DNA of 64,000 bases from Mucilaginibacter sp. (GTDB lineage: Bacteria > Bacteroidota > Bacteroidia > Sphingobacteriales > Sphingobacteriaceae), in the NCBI GenBank assembly GCA_028288025.1, contig JAQBOM010000027.1:1-64000 (forward strand), read 5' to 3'. The position numbers and the translations under genes were made by a program. A model generated the notes under the pieces. The model did no database searches. It saw nothing but the letters and a program-made list of their open reading frames with translations, and was not told the origin of the DNA. Of this stretch, positions 51,239 to 59,424 are shown piece after piece; positions within the stretch are counted from its first letter, which is position 1; each line of letters starts with the position of its first letter.

Positions 51239-52468
51239 ATGCTCACCTCCTTTATCCAATTATACAAAGATGCCTACAGCGGCCTTTCGCGGAATAGCTG
51301 GTACCTGAGCATTGTGATGCTGATCAACCGCAGCGGTACTATGGTGGTGGCCTTTATGAGTGTTTACTGCGCCAAAAAACTGCATTTTGATATGGAGCAC
51401 GCAGGTTACGTTATGGCGCTGTTTGGGGCCGGGTCCATATGCGGCAGCTTTATAGGCGGCAAACTCACCGATAAATTCGGTTTTTACGATCTGCAGGTTG
51501 GCGCGCTGGTAAGCGGCGGCCTATTGTTTTTTGTAGTAGGCTATCAGCATACCTTTTTATCCCTGGCTATTTGTGTGTTTATTTTGAGCCTGTGCAACGA
51601 ATCAGTACGGCCAGCCAACTCGGCGGCTGTTGCCCATTACAGCAGCGATGAAAATAGAACACGCTCGGTTTCGCTCAATCGTTTGGCCGTAAATTTAGGA
51701 TGGGCAGTTGGTGGTGGCATGGGTGGATTTATTGCTGCTATTGATTATCACTTACTGTTTTGGGTGGATGGCGGCACAAACATCCTGGCTGCCCTGCTAT
51801 TATTGATCCTGATGCCCAAGGCGAAGATCGTGAAGACCATGAAAAAGCGCGAAAACACATCCTTCCGCATTTCGGCTTACCGCGATAAAACCTATTTACT
51901 GTTTATTTCATTGGGGATGCTGTTCTTTATATGCTTTTACGAGTTCATGATTATGGAGCCCGCATTTTATAAGATCGATTGGCATTTCAGCGAACAGTTT
52001 ATTGGTTTTTTATTGGCACTAAATGGTATCATCATAGCATTTGTCGAAATGGTGCTTATTCACAATTTGGAAGGGAAAAGGCACGGGCTTGTTTACATCA
52101 TCGGGGGGATATTGCTGGGTGCCATTGGTTTTGTTTTGATCAATCTTGTACCGCCAACGGCCATTATGGCGATCGTAATTGTTATTTTGATCACCTTTAG
52201 CGAGATGCTGAGCATGCCGTTTATGAATTCGTTCTGGATAAGCCGTTCAACACACCATAATCGCGGCGAATACGCTGCGCTATATAGCATGACCTGGTCC
52301 TCGGCACAAATTATAGCGCCAATTATCGGCGGTATCATGATATCACGGGGCGGGTTTAGTTTATTGTGGTGGATACTTGCAGGTTTAAGCGTCGCTTCAT
52401 CTGCCGGATTTTTCCTGATGTATAAGAGTCATCATGTCGATAACCGTATTTCCAGGGCAATGCCGTAA
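51239..52468 (+). CDS. MFS transporter (drug/metabolite efflux type)
   Basis: 409 residues with 12 predicted helices. The first loop shows GSFIGGKLTDKFGFYDLQVG (the GxxxDRxG-like motif), with NSAAVAHYSSDENRTRSVSL and VNLGWAVGGGMGGFIAAIDY (motif C-like helix 5) after it. Likely proton-driven efflux; the substrate is unknown. It lies 61 nt after aroC; the gap holds ATTTGCACATTTGCAGATTC-like repeat sequence. The HAD gene starts 12 nt after its stop. Confidence 0.88.
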   Translation: MLTSFIQLYKDAYSGLSRNSWYLSIVMLINRSGTMVVAFMSVYCAKKLHFDMEHAGYVMALFGAGSICGSFIGGKLTDKFGFYDLQVGALVSGGLLFFVVGYQHTFLSLAICVFILSLCNESVRPANSAAVAHYSSDENRTRSVSLNRLAVNLGWAVGGGMGGFIAAIDYHLLFWVDGGTNILAALLLLILMPKAKIVKTMKKRENTSFRISAYRDKTYLLFISLGMLFFICFYEFMIMEPAFYKIDWHFSEQFIGFLLALNGIIIAFVEMVLIHNLEGKRHGLVYIIGGILLGAIGFVLINLVPPTAIMAIVIVILITFSEMLSMPFMNSFWISRSTHHNRGEYAALYSMTWSSAQIIAPIIGGIMISRGGFSLLWWILAGLSVASSAGFFLMYKSHHVDNRISRAMP

Positions 52469-52480
52469 TTTGACCCATGT

Positions 52481-53104
52481 ATGAAACGTGCTTTAATTTT
52501 AGATCTCGACAATACCATTTACCCGGTCAGCCAAATCGCTGACAACCTGTTTAAAAAGCTATTTGATCTGATCGACCGGGAGGAAACCAGCGTCAATTAT
52601 GCTGATCTGGAAAAAGCAAAAGATGAACTGACCCGCAGGAATTTCCAACTGGTTGCCGATAAATATCATTTCAGCCCTCACCTTAAAACCAAAGGGATTC
52701 AGTTGCTGAAAGATATGACTTACGATTTGCCGATGCAGCCGTTTGAACAATACCAGCATATTAAATCATCCCGGCATGATAAATTCCTGGTGACAACCGG
52801 ATTCTCCAAACTCCAATGGAGCAAAATAAAGATGCTGGGCATCGAAGCTGATTTTTTAGAGATCCATATCGTCGACCCTGAAACATCTCAGCAAACCAAA
52901 AAGGATGTTTTTGCTTCTATTATGCAAAGGCATAACTATAATACCAATGAGATATTGGTCATAGGCGACGACCCGGAATCTGAAATTAAAGCCGCCAACG
53001 AGCTGGGCATCGAAACCTTCCTGTTTGACCCGGCAGGCAAGCATCCCGAAAATGCCGCAACCTACAAGGACACGGATTTAAAAGGATTTCTAAACTTTAT
53101 CTGA
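52481..53104 (+). CDS. HAD-superfamily hydrolase
   Basis: 207 residues. Motif I ALILDLDNTIYPVSQ (nucleophile Asp8 and acid/base Asp10), motif II LVTTGFSKLQ, a Lys in QQTKKDVFASIM, and motif IV VIGDDPESEIKAANELGIET. An alpha-helical C1 cap lies between motifs I and II, as in phosphoglycolate phosphatase-like HADs. Substrate unknown. 12 nt after the MFS gene and so probably cotranscribed; converges with the acylase gene, 6 nt between stops. Confidence 0.88.
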   Translation: MKRALILDLDNTIYPVSQIADNLFKKLFDLIDREETSVNYADLEKAKDELTRRNFQLVADKYHFSPHLKTKGIQLLKDMTYDLPMQPFEQYQHIKSSRHDKFLVTTGFSKLQWSKIKMLGIEADFLEIHIVDPETSQQTKKDVFASIMQRHNYNTNEILVIGDDPESEIKAANELGIETFLFDPAGKHPENAATYKDTDLKGFLNFI

Positions 53105-53110
53105 GCCAGT

Positions 53111-55282
53111 TTAACTTCCCGGATGATAAGTTTTCTCAGCATGTTTTAAAACATCGCTTTTATAAAACAGCACGTCTTTAAATTTGCCATCTATATACAT
53201 TTGCGCCTGGTCGGTAAAATGTTTGGAGGCCGCATCGAATGATTGCCCGCCTGTAATAACTGTCTTCGCCTTGATGCGCGGCCCAAATTCAACCGCGGCA
53301 ATAAAGCTGTTGCCCGAATAGCCGTACCGCTTTCTGGTATTCATCGTCCGGCTCTGGAACGACGGCAGTTGCCCGAATGCCGAGGACGTCAGCCCCACCG
53401 GTAGGCTGGGCGCGTTGTCACTAAAAGCAATGCCGTCAGCCGGGCGCTGGTAACGGTTAATATCGCCCCATTTCATGTCCCAGGTTCCATATTGGTTTTT
53501 CAGGCTATTTATGGCCTCGCTAAAGTGATCCAGTATTTGTTTGTTGCTGATCATTTGCAGCATCGCGTTTACGCGGGCGGTTTGATACGTGCCGGCCTCT
53601 GTCGTTTTTGCAGGTGGCAACGCGCGGAACATCAACCCGCCCCATTCGAGCGCAAGCGTGGTGGCCGCCGAGTTGGCTGCGGTGCGCCTGTCCCATTCGC
53701 GCAGGCTTTTCATTGGTGCGGCAAATAACTTTTTCACCGAATCAGGCGCCTGCCCGTATGCTTTAAAAAGCGACGGCAGCAGGTCATCAAAAGCCGAAAG
53801 ATAATGATCATAGCCTTTTGCGATCAAACCGTCAAGGGTGAGATTTTTGGCATTCTCCAGCAGCTTTACAGCAGTTATACCGCGATAAAGCTGACCGTCG
53901 GGCGCCATGTAAGCGGGGTATTTGTTTTTGTCCGGGCTGGCGGATCCCGATGAAGCAAACGGAGTTGAATTGCAGTTTTGTATCCAGCTGGTAGCAGGGT
54001 TGTACACATGCACAATTTCATCCAGCTGATGCAGCCCTTTCCATTCGGTTGCTGTAATGGTGCCATCCACCGGCAACGTCCAGTCGAATTTCGGGTCGCG
54101 TTTGGGCATGTAGTTTCCATACCAGAAGGCAATATTGCCCTGGTCGTCGGCATAAACTGTATTATTGGTCCCATTTGAAAGCAGGCCCATCGCTTTTTTA
54201 TATTCGGCAAACGTATTTGCTTTGGTAATAAGCCACGATTCAAGCAACGCATTATACGAGCGGTTGTTGGCACGCAATGCCAGCCATTTGCCGCCCCGGC
54301 TGCCTAAAACAGGGCCGTGATGGGTATAATATCCTGTTATAGTTTTTTGCTCCGAACCATCGCCCTTTTTAATATTGAACATTAGTTTTCGCTCGGTAAC
54401 CAGCTTAAGGGTGCCATTGTACTCATAGTACCATTTTCCATCTTTTTTGCTGACTTTTTCGGCGTACAGGTCGCCCACATCGGCGTTGCTGCTGGTGTGC
54501 ATCCAGCCGCAATGCCGGTTAAATCCCTGGTAAACAAAAAACTGGCCCCACGTAACCGCGCCGTAAACGTCTAAGCCCTCGTCGCTTACCATTTGTACCT
54601 CGCTGCGGAAGTAAAACGGCACATGCGGATTGATGTATAACATGGCATGTCCCGATGCCGACCGCGACGGCGCTATCGCAAACCCGTTCGATCCGGTTTC
54701 CCTGTCGTCAACCACCGGTTTGTAAACCGCGCCCAGTTTTTCTGACCCGCCGTAAAAATCCTTCGTTTCGTTCAAATTTATTCCGCCTGTCACCGTAGCC
54801 GATACACTGCCGTCGGTAAACATCAGCGCGTACCAGGGCTCAAAATGACGGAACACCTGCGGCTTAACTTCCGGGTGTTTGTACAGGTAATAATTTATAC
54901 CGTCAGCGAAAGAGTCCATTAGTCTTTTAAACTGGGGGGCGCTTGCTTTGTAATCCCTAATTGCGTCGGCGCTGTCTGCTACCAGCTGCAGGGTAACATC
55001 GGTATACAAACTTTTTTCACCATCCGCTTCGACCTGTTTGCCCAGTTGATATAAATAATTCTGTTCAAGGCCCTTAAAGTTATCTTCGCATTGCGTATAC
55101 ATCAATCCGAACACGGCATCGGCGTCGGTTTTACCATAAATATGCGGCACACCCCAGTTATCCCGGATAATAGTTACTGCCGCGGCTTCGTGGCGGAACC
55201 GTGAAATTTCGTTAGCAGAATATTTTTGCGCCGTTAAAACCGTCGGCGAAAGCAACAGCACAAATAATAACTTTTTTATCAT
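53111..55282 (-). CDS. Penicillin acylase-family N-terminal nucleophile hydrolase
   Basis: 723 residues with a signal peptide (KKLLFVLLLSPTVLTAQ), so periplasmic. The A-chain begins TIIRDNWGVPHIYGKTDADA. Autocleavage should expose the catalytic Ser of GSNGFAIAPSRSASGHAMLY, followed by NPHVPFYFRSEV, as in acylases of the S45 family. These enzymes hydrolyse amide bonds of penicillins, acyl-homoserine lactones (quorum quenching) or other N-acyl compounds; which one cannot be told here. Single gene; its promoter would lie in the AT-rich region 55283-55440. Confidence 0.9.
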   Translation of the reverse strand: MIKKLLFVLLLSPTVLTAQKYSANEISRFRHEAAAVTIIRDNWGVPHIYGKTDADAVFGLMYTQCEDNFKGLEQNYLYQLGKQVEADGEKSLYTDVTLQLVADSADAIRDYKASAPQFKRLMDSFADGINYYLYKHPEVKPQVFRHFEPWYALMFTDGSVSATVTGGINLNETKDFYGGSEKLGAVYKPVVDDRETGSNGFAIAPSRSASGHAMLYINPHVPFYFRSEVQMVSDEGLDVYGAVTWGQFFVYQGFNRHCGWMHTSSNADVGDLYAEKVSKKDGKWYYEYNGTLKLVTERKLMFNIKKGDGSEQKTITGYYTHHGPVLGSRGGKWLALRANNRSYNALLESWLITKANTFAEYKKAMGLLSNGTNNTVYADDQGNIAFWYGNYMPKRDPKFDWTLPVDGTITATEWKGLHQLDEIVHVYNPATSWIQNCNSTPFASSGSASPDKNKYPAYMAPDGQLYRGITAVKLLENAKNLTLDGLIAKGYDHYLSAFDDLLPSLFKAYGQAPDSVKKLFAAPMKSLREWDRRTAANSAATTLALEWGGLMFRALPPAKTTEAGTYQTARVNAMLQMISNKQILDHFSEAINSLKNQYGTWDMKWGDINRYQRPADGIAFSDNAPSLPVGLTSSAFGQLPSFQSRTMNTRKRYGYSGNSFIAAVEFGPRIKAKTVITGGQSFDAASKHFTDQAQMYIDGKFKDVLFYKSDVLKHAEKTYHPGS

Positions 55283-55438
55283 TGTAATAATAGTTTTACC
55301 TAAAAATTTGAAACGAATTAGCCTTTTTGATATGATTTTGGCTGTTATTGTTAATTTTACAGTTTTAATATAATATAATCCGGCCGATACCGTTTAGCTT
55401 ATCTATTTAGAATTTAAATATAGTTTTATTAAAACAAT

Positions 55439-55467
55439 TGTATCAGGCATTTGTATACTCTGATACA
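55439..55467. repeat. Short inverted repeat, possible operator
   Basis: Perfect 8-nt arms TGTATCAG and CTGATACA separated by 13 nt that include TTTGTATACT. Could be a regulator site for either the acylase gene or a small RNA. Confidence 0.4.
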
Positions 55468-55596
55468 GCCATTTGAAATAAACGAACTTTAAGTTGCTGA
55501 CCATAAAATGGTTAGCACTTAATAAAGACCTTGGATAATCATTAAACATGGTATCTGAGATTTAGTTGATCAGCATTATTTGATAATGATGTTGTG

Positions 55597-55631
55597 TGCG
55601 TTCCGGGGTGAGATACGGAACGCATTTTTTT
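55597..55631 (+). terminator. Orphan intrinsic terminator
   Basis: TGCGTTCCG (55597-55605), loop of 10, CGGAACGCA (55616-55624), then seven T residues. Nine perfect pairs. No ORF ends upstream on this strand. Confidence 0.85.
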
Positions 55632-55720
55632 GTCCGCAAACTTCCGGGATATCTACCATTCTATCGAAAGGTTAAACAATTTTGGTACTATTGTATTATC
55701 CTATTATAAAACAACCGGTT

Positions 55721-56239
55721 ATGAAATACGCATTTGTTATTGGCTCAAACGCCTTTGTAGTTCCGCGTAACAGGATCAATTACGGAGAAACCGAACACGA
55801 AAATGAATTTCTAAGAATTAACGCCATTTACCATGACCTGCCAAACGCCGAAACATCTTTCCTTGATATCGACCTGGATATAAAGGATGTGAACGGAATT
55901 ACGGTTACCGTGCTGGCTAATAACCTTAAAACGGGTGCGCCTTATACCCTAAAAAAAGAACGGGATAGCATATGGGTGTTAAAACCGGACGGCTCTGTTC
56001 TTGTCCAGGTTCACCAGCTGGATGACGAGTCGGCTATGGCGCTTGAGCACAATATAACAGCAGAACTGGAAGTAAATACGCCGGTAGTTGTTATCAGGCT
56101 GACCGGCGAATTTATGGCCGGCGACTTGCACATCCGCGCGGAAAATGAAAAGCTCTTTATAAACGACAACGGTTACGCCAACTCGGTGCTGGCAGGAGCA
56201 AACGAGCTGCGGTTTTCTTCCGAAGGGGTGGTGCTGTAG
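55721..56239 (+). CDS. Conserved-looking hypothetical protein
   Basis: 172 residues from ATG 55721 (MKYAFVIGSNAFVVPRNRIN); the TTG at 55682 is rejected because it lies in promoter-like sequence. The body alternates strands (SFLDIDLDIKDVNGITVTVL, SIWVLKPDGSVLVQVHQLDD, VVVIRLTGEFMAGDLHIRAE) and has no signal peptide or membrane segment. The C-terminal third (IRAENEKLFINDNGYANSVL) looks like a left-handed or beta-sandwich carrier domain. Family not recognised. Possibly a host-specific cytoplasmic protein. It stops just before the 56245-56330 repeat. Confidence 0.65.
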   Translation: MKYAFVIGSNAFVVPRNRINYGETEHENEFLRINAIYHDLPNAETSFLDIDLDIKDVNGITVTVLANNLKTGAPYTLKKERDSIWVLKPDGSVLVQVHQLDDESAMALEHNITAELEVNTPVVVIRLTGEFMAGDLHIRAENEKLFINDNGYANSVLAGANELRFSSEGVVL

Positions 56240-56244
56240 GTTGT

Positions 56245-56330
56245 TAGTCCATGGTCGATGGACCATAGACATGGAAGCTGCAAAAACTTTGAAAAACAAC
56301 TATGGACCATGGTCCATCGACTATGGACTA
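56245..56330. repeat. Inverted repeat, TCCATGGTC family
   Basis: Left arm TAGTCCATGGTCGATGGACC (56245-56264) with ATAG, right arm 56300-56330 containing GGTCCATCGACTATGGACTA. Second member of the family at 43456-43541. Confidence 0.8.
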
Positions 56331-56392
56331 AATCCCAGAATCCCGTGAAGGTAAATTTTTAAAACTTTATTTTTAATTTCTCTTTAAAGCTA

Positions 56393-56400
56393 TATCTTTG
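56393..56400 (+). promoter_or_regulatory. Probable tRNA-Glu promoter, -7 element
   Basis: TATCTTTG in the context AGCTATATCTTTGCAATCCC, an exact TAnnTTTG match as before carB. The tRNA starts 92 nt later, after GACTTAGGACTCAA-type repeats also shared with the carB leader. Confidence 0.55.
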
Positions 56401-56492
56401 CAATCCCAAAATGGGGGTTTAAGTTAAGTTTAAAGTCCAGAGTCGCAAGTTGACTTTAGACTACAGACTCAAGACTTAGGACTCAAAAAAAA

Positions 56493-56564
56493 GGCCCGTT
56501 CGTCTAGGGGTTAGGACGTTAGATTTTCATTCTAGAAACAGGGGTTCGATTCCCCTACGGGCTA
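56493..56564 (+). tRNA. tRNA-Glu (anticodon TTC)
   Basis: A 72-nt cloverleaf. Acceptor stem GGCCCGT pairs with ACGGGCT (one G-T pair at the top). Anticodon arm TTAGA-TTTTCAT-TCTAG with TTC at positions 34-36, T-arm GGGGTTCGATTCCCC. CCA is not encoded (CTACAAAA follows). The 3' end (from about 56541) is the likely attachment site of the element to its right: the recombinase stop codon is at 56555-56557. Confidence 0.95.
56541..56564 (+). other. Putative attL attachment site in the tRNA-Glu 3' end
   Basis: The 3' half of the T-arm and acceptor (GGGTTCGATTCCCC and TACGGGCT) is the junction between chromosome and element. The matching attR copy would be beyond position 64000, so the core cannot be delimited here. 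Confidence 0.55.
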
Positions 56565-58069
56565 CAAAAGGGAGTTGATCCCGAAAACACTAAGGGTTGT
56601 TCCACAAAGAGCAGCCCTTTTTCTTTGACTTTCAAGTAGTTGCCTGCAAAGAGGTCGTTAATGGAGGGTGTTCTAAACGCATCTTCAGAATATGTGATCG
56701 CATGTTTGAACACCGCTTTAATTAAAAGGTGTTTGTATTTAATTGTAGTTTTCTCATAAATGTCAGCGAGCGAAGTAAGGCTCGGTAAAAGCTGATTGCA
56801 GCGCTCCCACTTTGTCTTATTGCTGTTATTAAGCCCATGCAACTGCTGCATTACTTGGGCCTTTTCAGCCGAATACTTTGTGTACCATCTTTTATAAGTG
56901 TCTACTTCAATTTCCTTATTTAAAAAACGTTCTTCGAGGGATTCTATTTTCTTTCTCAGTTCTTCAACTTCCTTAGTCTTTGACGCCAGCTGCGTTTCGC
57001 GATCTTTAAGCGCGCTTTTAAGGAGTGTTTTAACTTGGTTGCACAGATATGCCACCTGCTCTGGTGAAAAGCTTAAGTGCGCCAAGATTTGCTTGAATTT
57101 TTCATGAAGCAGGGTTCCGGGCAAATTGGTGCTGGTATGCTTAATGCAACGATAATACAAGTAATGACGCTTTTTTCCCTTACTAAAGCCGGCCGTCATG
57201 TGTAATCCGCACCAACATTTCAAAATGCCTCGTAATGGAAACTTATCCGCCGCCTGCACCTTTGATGGGCGCTTGTTTCCAAGCTTTTCCTGAACAATCC
57301 AAAAATCATCTTCGCTTACAATAGCGGTATGCAGCCCCTTTACATAGTGCTCCGGATGGTTCTTGTCGCCCACCACCCGAACGAGCCCCGCGTAGAGGCA
57401 ATTGCTCAACACCTTCGTAATTGCACTATTTCCCTTTACCGTAAAACCAAGGCTTGCCGCGTCTTTATAAATCACGTGCGCCTGCTCGCCCGACAAATAG
57501 GCTTTAAAAATTTTTTGAATAATTTCTGCTTTTGGCTCATCGATCACTAATATGCTTTTATTGGCGACATCTTTTGCATTAGTGTATCCAAACGGAGCGC
57601 GATTAACGAATCTGCCCGATTCTTGCGCGTGTCTCATTCCTTGCCGGGTTCTTTTGCGGATGCGTAACAGTTCCTCGTTGGCAAGGAGATAGCGGAATGC
57701 CCGCTGCATAAATACATTAGGATCGCTCGGGTCAATGTCCACCGGCTCATGGGTCGCTAGCACTTTAATCCCGTGTTTGATTTCAAGCTCGGTGATTTTA
57801 GATAACGCTTCAGACAGGTTGCGGCTAAAGCGATCGTGATCCATTATGATGAAATATTGATTTTTGCCTCTGTGCTTCTTAATAAACGTTTCTACCGCTA
57901 TGTAGTCAGGGCGGTCAAAGGTGTAGCTGCTTTGACCATTGTCTTTAAATACCGCGGTCAGTTCGATATTGTTGCGATTACAATATTCCCGTATGCTTTC
58001 TTCCTGGTATTCTAAGGAGTATCGCGACTGGTCGCGAACACTTAGTCTGATGTAGCCTATTGCGTTCAT
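56555..58069 (-). CDS. Large serine recombinase (integrase)
   Basis: 504 residues. The resolvase domain starts MNAIGYIRLSVRDQSRYSLE with nucleophile Ser10; DHDRFSRNLSEALSKI and RIRKRTRQGMRHAQ follow. A recombinase domain (GRFVNRAPFGYTNAKD) and a zinc-ribbon-like segment with reduced Cys count (LKCWCGLHMTAG ... YYRCIKH) come next. A long coiled coil near 335-420 (KTKEVEELRKKIESLEERFL) and a C-terminal DNA-binding part complete it. Expected to integrate and excise the element at attB in tRNA-Glu. Its TAG stop and last codons lie within the tRNA gene, so the C terminus is set by the att site. Its start overlaps the 46-residue ORF (ATGA). Confidence 0.93.
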   Translation of the reverse strand: MNAIGYIRLSVRDQSRYSLEYQEESIREYCNRNNIELTAVFKDNGQSSYTFDRPDYIAVETFIKKHRGKNQYFIIMDHDRFSRNLSEALSKITELEIKHGIKVLATHEPVDIDPSDPNVFMQRAFRYLLANEELLRIRKRTRQGMRHAQESGRFVNRAPFGYTNAKDVANKSILVIDEPKAEIIQKIFKAYLSGEQAHVIYKDAASLGFTVKGNSAITKVLSNCLYAGLVRVVGDKNHPEHYVKGLHTAIVSEDDFWIVQEKLGNKRPSKVQAADKFPLRGILKCWCGLHMTAGFSKGKKRHYLYYRCIKHTSTNLPGTLLHEKFKQILAHLSFSPEQVAYLCNQVKTLLKSALKDRETQLASKTKEVEELRKKIESLEERFLNKEIEVDTYKRWYTKYSAEKAQVMQQLHGLNNSNKTKWERCNQLLPSLTSLADIYEKTTIKYKHLLIKAVFKHAITYSEDAFRTPSINDLFAGNYLKVKEKGLLFVEQPLVFSGSTPFCSP

Positions 58070-58206
58070 TCTTCGACGTCCATTATAATTTTAACGATGA
58101 TTTCTGCTATTAAATTTAGCAATTGTTTATCGTTATCGCAAAAGCTTTTTACAGAATTTTGCAGATAATTTTCATCTTTTTTATCACTGTCCCCAAGCGT
58201 TTCCAT
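58066..58206 (-). CDS. Small ORF coupled to the recombinase
   Basis: 46 residues. The N-terminal half is acidic and polar, and the C-terminal half is an amphipathic helix (KQLLNLIAEIIVKIIMDVEE). Its TGA overlaps the recombinase ATG by 4 nt, and it starts 9 nt after the 264-residue gene. Short ORFs ending in a LIxxIIV helix are often found directly before serine recombinases of Bacteroidota elements (recollection), so it may be an accessory or regulator of recombination. Too short for domain evidence. Confidence 0.65.
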   Translation of the reverse strand: METLGDSDKKDENYLQNSVKSFCDNDKQLLNLIAEIIVKIIMDVEE

Positions 58207-58215
58207 ACCGCTATT

Positions 58216-59010
58216 TTATCTTTCAAGCTCGTCATGACCAGGTTCCTCCCGAATTTGTTCTGGGTTTTCCGGGTTGCGGTGATGTTCACCATCTTCATGT
58301 ACTTCAAAGCCGTACAACTGAGGTTGAGGACAGTAAGGGTGAACTAACGCATCAATTAAATCCTGGCCGGTAGGACCCTGGTGTTCCTTTACGTCTATCT
58401 GCTCCCCTTCCCCTATGTTCGGATCATCCAAAGAGAAGTTATCTTGTGCCATCTCGTGCTGGCTGAAGTCAGCTAACCTGTTATGGCCTGGCTCCTGGTT
58501 TCCTTCCCTGATAGTCCTCATATCCCGCAAAGTGCTTATCTGTTCTTTGGATAGCCCTGTATTGTATTTTTCTTCAGGTAGTTTAGGGCTAGCTACTTGT
58601 TCAGTGGCCAACATTTTTATTAGTTCATCGTGGCTACGAACGGTTTGCATATCTTTCGCCACTTCGGCAATATCATTTTCTTTTCCTTCAATTTGTTCTT
58701 GGAGGATACTTAGGTATTCGTCGTGAAAATAAAATTCATAGGTTTGTATAATGTCCATTGCTTCATCTAAAAGCTCTTTTTCATCATCGGAGATTTCCTC
58801 GGTTTCGCAATGTCGTTCCCCGTTTCCATCGTCCCATACGATGACTTTCATAAAGTCCTTGCTGTAATAGGTGTACTTTGGGCTATACTGACTTTGAAAT
58901 CGATCCATGAATTGCACCGAATCTAGGTACTGGTCTCTGCGTTGTTGGACCGTGGCTGCTAAGCCATAATTCGTTACCCTTTCGCCCTTTTCTTGTTTAT
59001 CCGTGTTCAT
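58216..59010 (-). CDS. Acidic hypothetical protein of the mobilization operon
   Basis: 264 residues, strongly acidic and mostly helical; family not recognised. N-terminal part TVQQRRDQYLDSVQFMDRFQ and KVIVWDDGNGERHCETEEIS, a coiled-coil-like middle (LSILQEQIEGKENDIAEVAK), and a low-complexity tail rich in Pro, His, Glu with two EPGH motifs (EPGHNRLADF, EPGHDELER). It overlaps the MobC-like gene by 4 nt (ATGA), so it is likely made in step with it. It has no HUH histidine triad or catalytic Tyr motif, so it is not a recognisable relaxase. Confidence 0.7.
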   Translation of the reverse strand: MNTDKQEKGERVTNYGLAATVQQRRDQYLDSVQFMDRFQSQYSPKYTYYSKDFMKVIVWDDGNGERHCETEEISDDEKELLDEAMDIIQTYEFYFHDEYLSILQEQIEGKENDIAEVAKDMQTVRSHDELIKMLATEQVASPKLPEEKYNTGLSKEQISTLRDMRTIREGNQEPGHNRLADFSQHEMAQDNFSLDDPNIGEGEQIDVKEHQGPTGQDLIDALVHPYCPQPQLYGFEVHEDGEHHRNPENPEQIREEPGHDELER

Positions 59011-59423
59011 ATCAGTTTTTGTTGAAGGTGTATCAATTGTTTTTCCGCTTTGCTTGTGTATGATAGGCCGGCATGAATTAAACCCAATTGTAATGCGTTG
59101 TAGGCCATGCTCACCGATTGCAATGCCGCCAATACCTCATCTTTCGATATTGTGCACGTCCCCGCATTGGTGGCATTAAGGAGAACTTGCCGGGCGTAGC
59201 TTGTGGGCTTTAAATTTGATTCAAGAGCAGCGGTTTTTATCGCTTTATGCTGCTTCAATGTCACCTCTATCCGCAATTCCTTGCGCGGGCGTTTTTGTTG
59301 CTTCCAGTTCCTTTTATAAAGCCGCCTATATTCACCCTTTGCGCGGTCAATCTCCTCCGGCGTTCCATTCAGAACTCCGGTCTCGAAAAGATATGCGTAA
59401 AGCGGTCTACTGCGGATTTTCAT
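59007..59423 (-). CDS. MobC-like mobilization accessory protein
   Basis: 138 residues. Basic N-terminal part (EYRRLYKRNWKQQKRPRKEL) and a ribbon-helix-helix-like segment, LRIEVTLKQHKAIKTAALES, followed by NLKPTSYARQVLLNAT, as in MobC/relaxosome proteins of plasmids and mobilizable transposons. Expected to bind the origin of transfer and help a relaxase. It starts 1 nt after the coupling-protein gene stop and overlaps the acidic gene by 4 nt. Confidence 0.75.
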   Translation of the reverse strand: MKIRSRPLYAYLFETGVLNGTPEEIDRAKGEYRRLYKRNWKQQKRPRKELRIEVTLKQHKAIKTAALESNLKPTSYARQVLLNATNAGTCTISKDEVLAALQSVSMAYNALQLGLIHAGLSYTSKAEKQLIHLQQKLI

Positions 59424-59424
59424 A

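Larger units (their letters stand above)
55283..55720. other. AT-rich gap, possible small RNA
   Basis: No protein-coding gene seen. Contains the inverted repeat TGTATCAG...CTGATACA (55439-55446 / 55460-55467) and a strong plus-strand terminator at 55597-55631, which has no gene in front of it. A short RNA from about 55470 to 55631 is possible. Confidence 0.45.

Noticed and set aside
58216..59010. Relaxase candidate
   Set aside because: No HUH motif, no catalytic Tyr region and a strongly acidic low-complexity tail.
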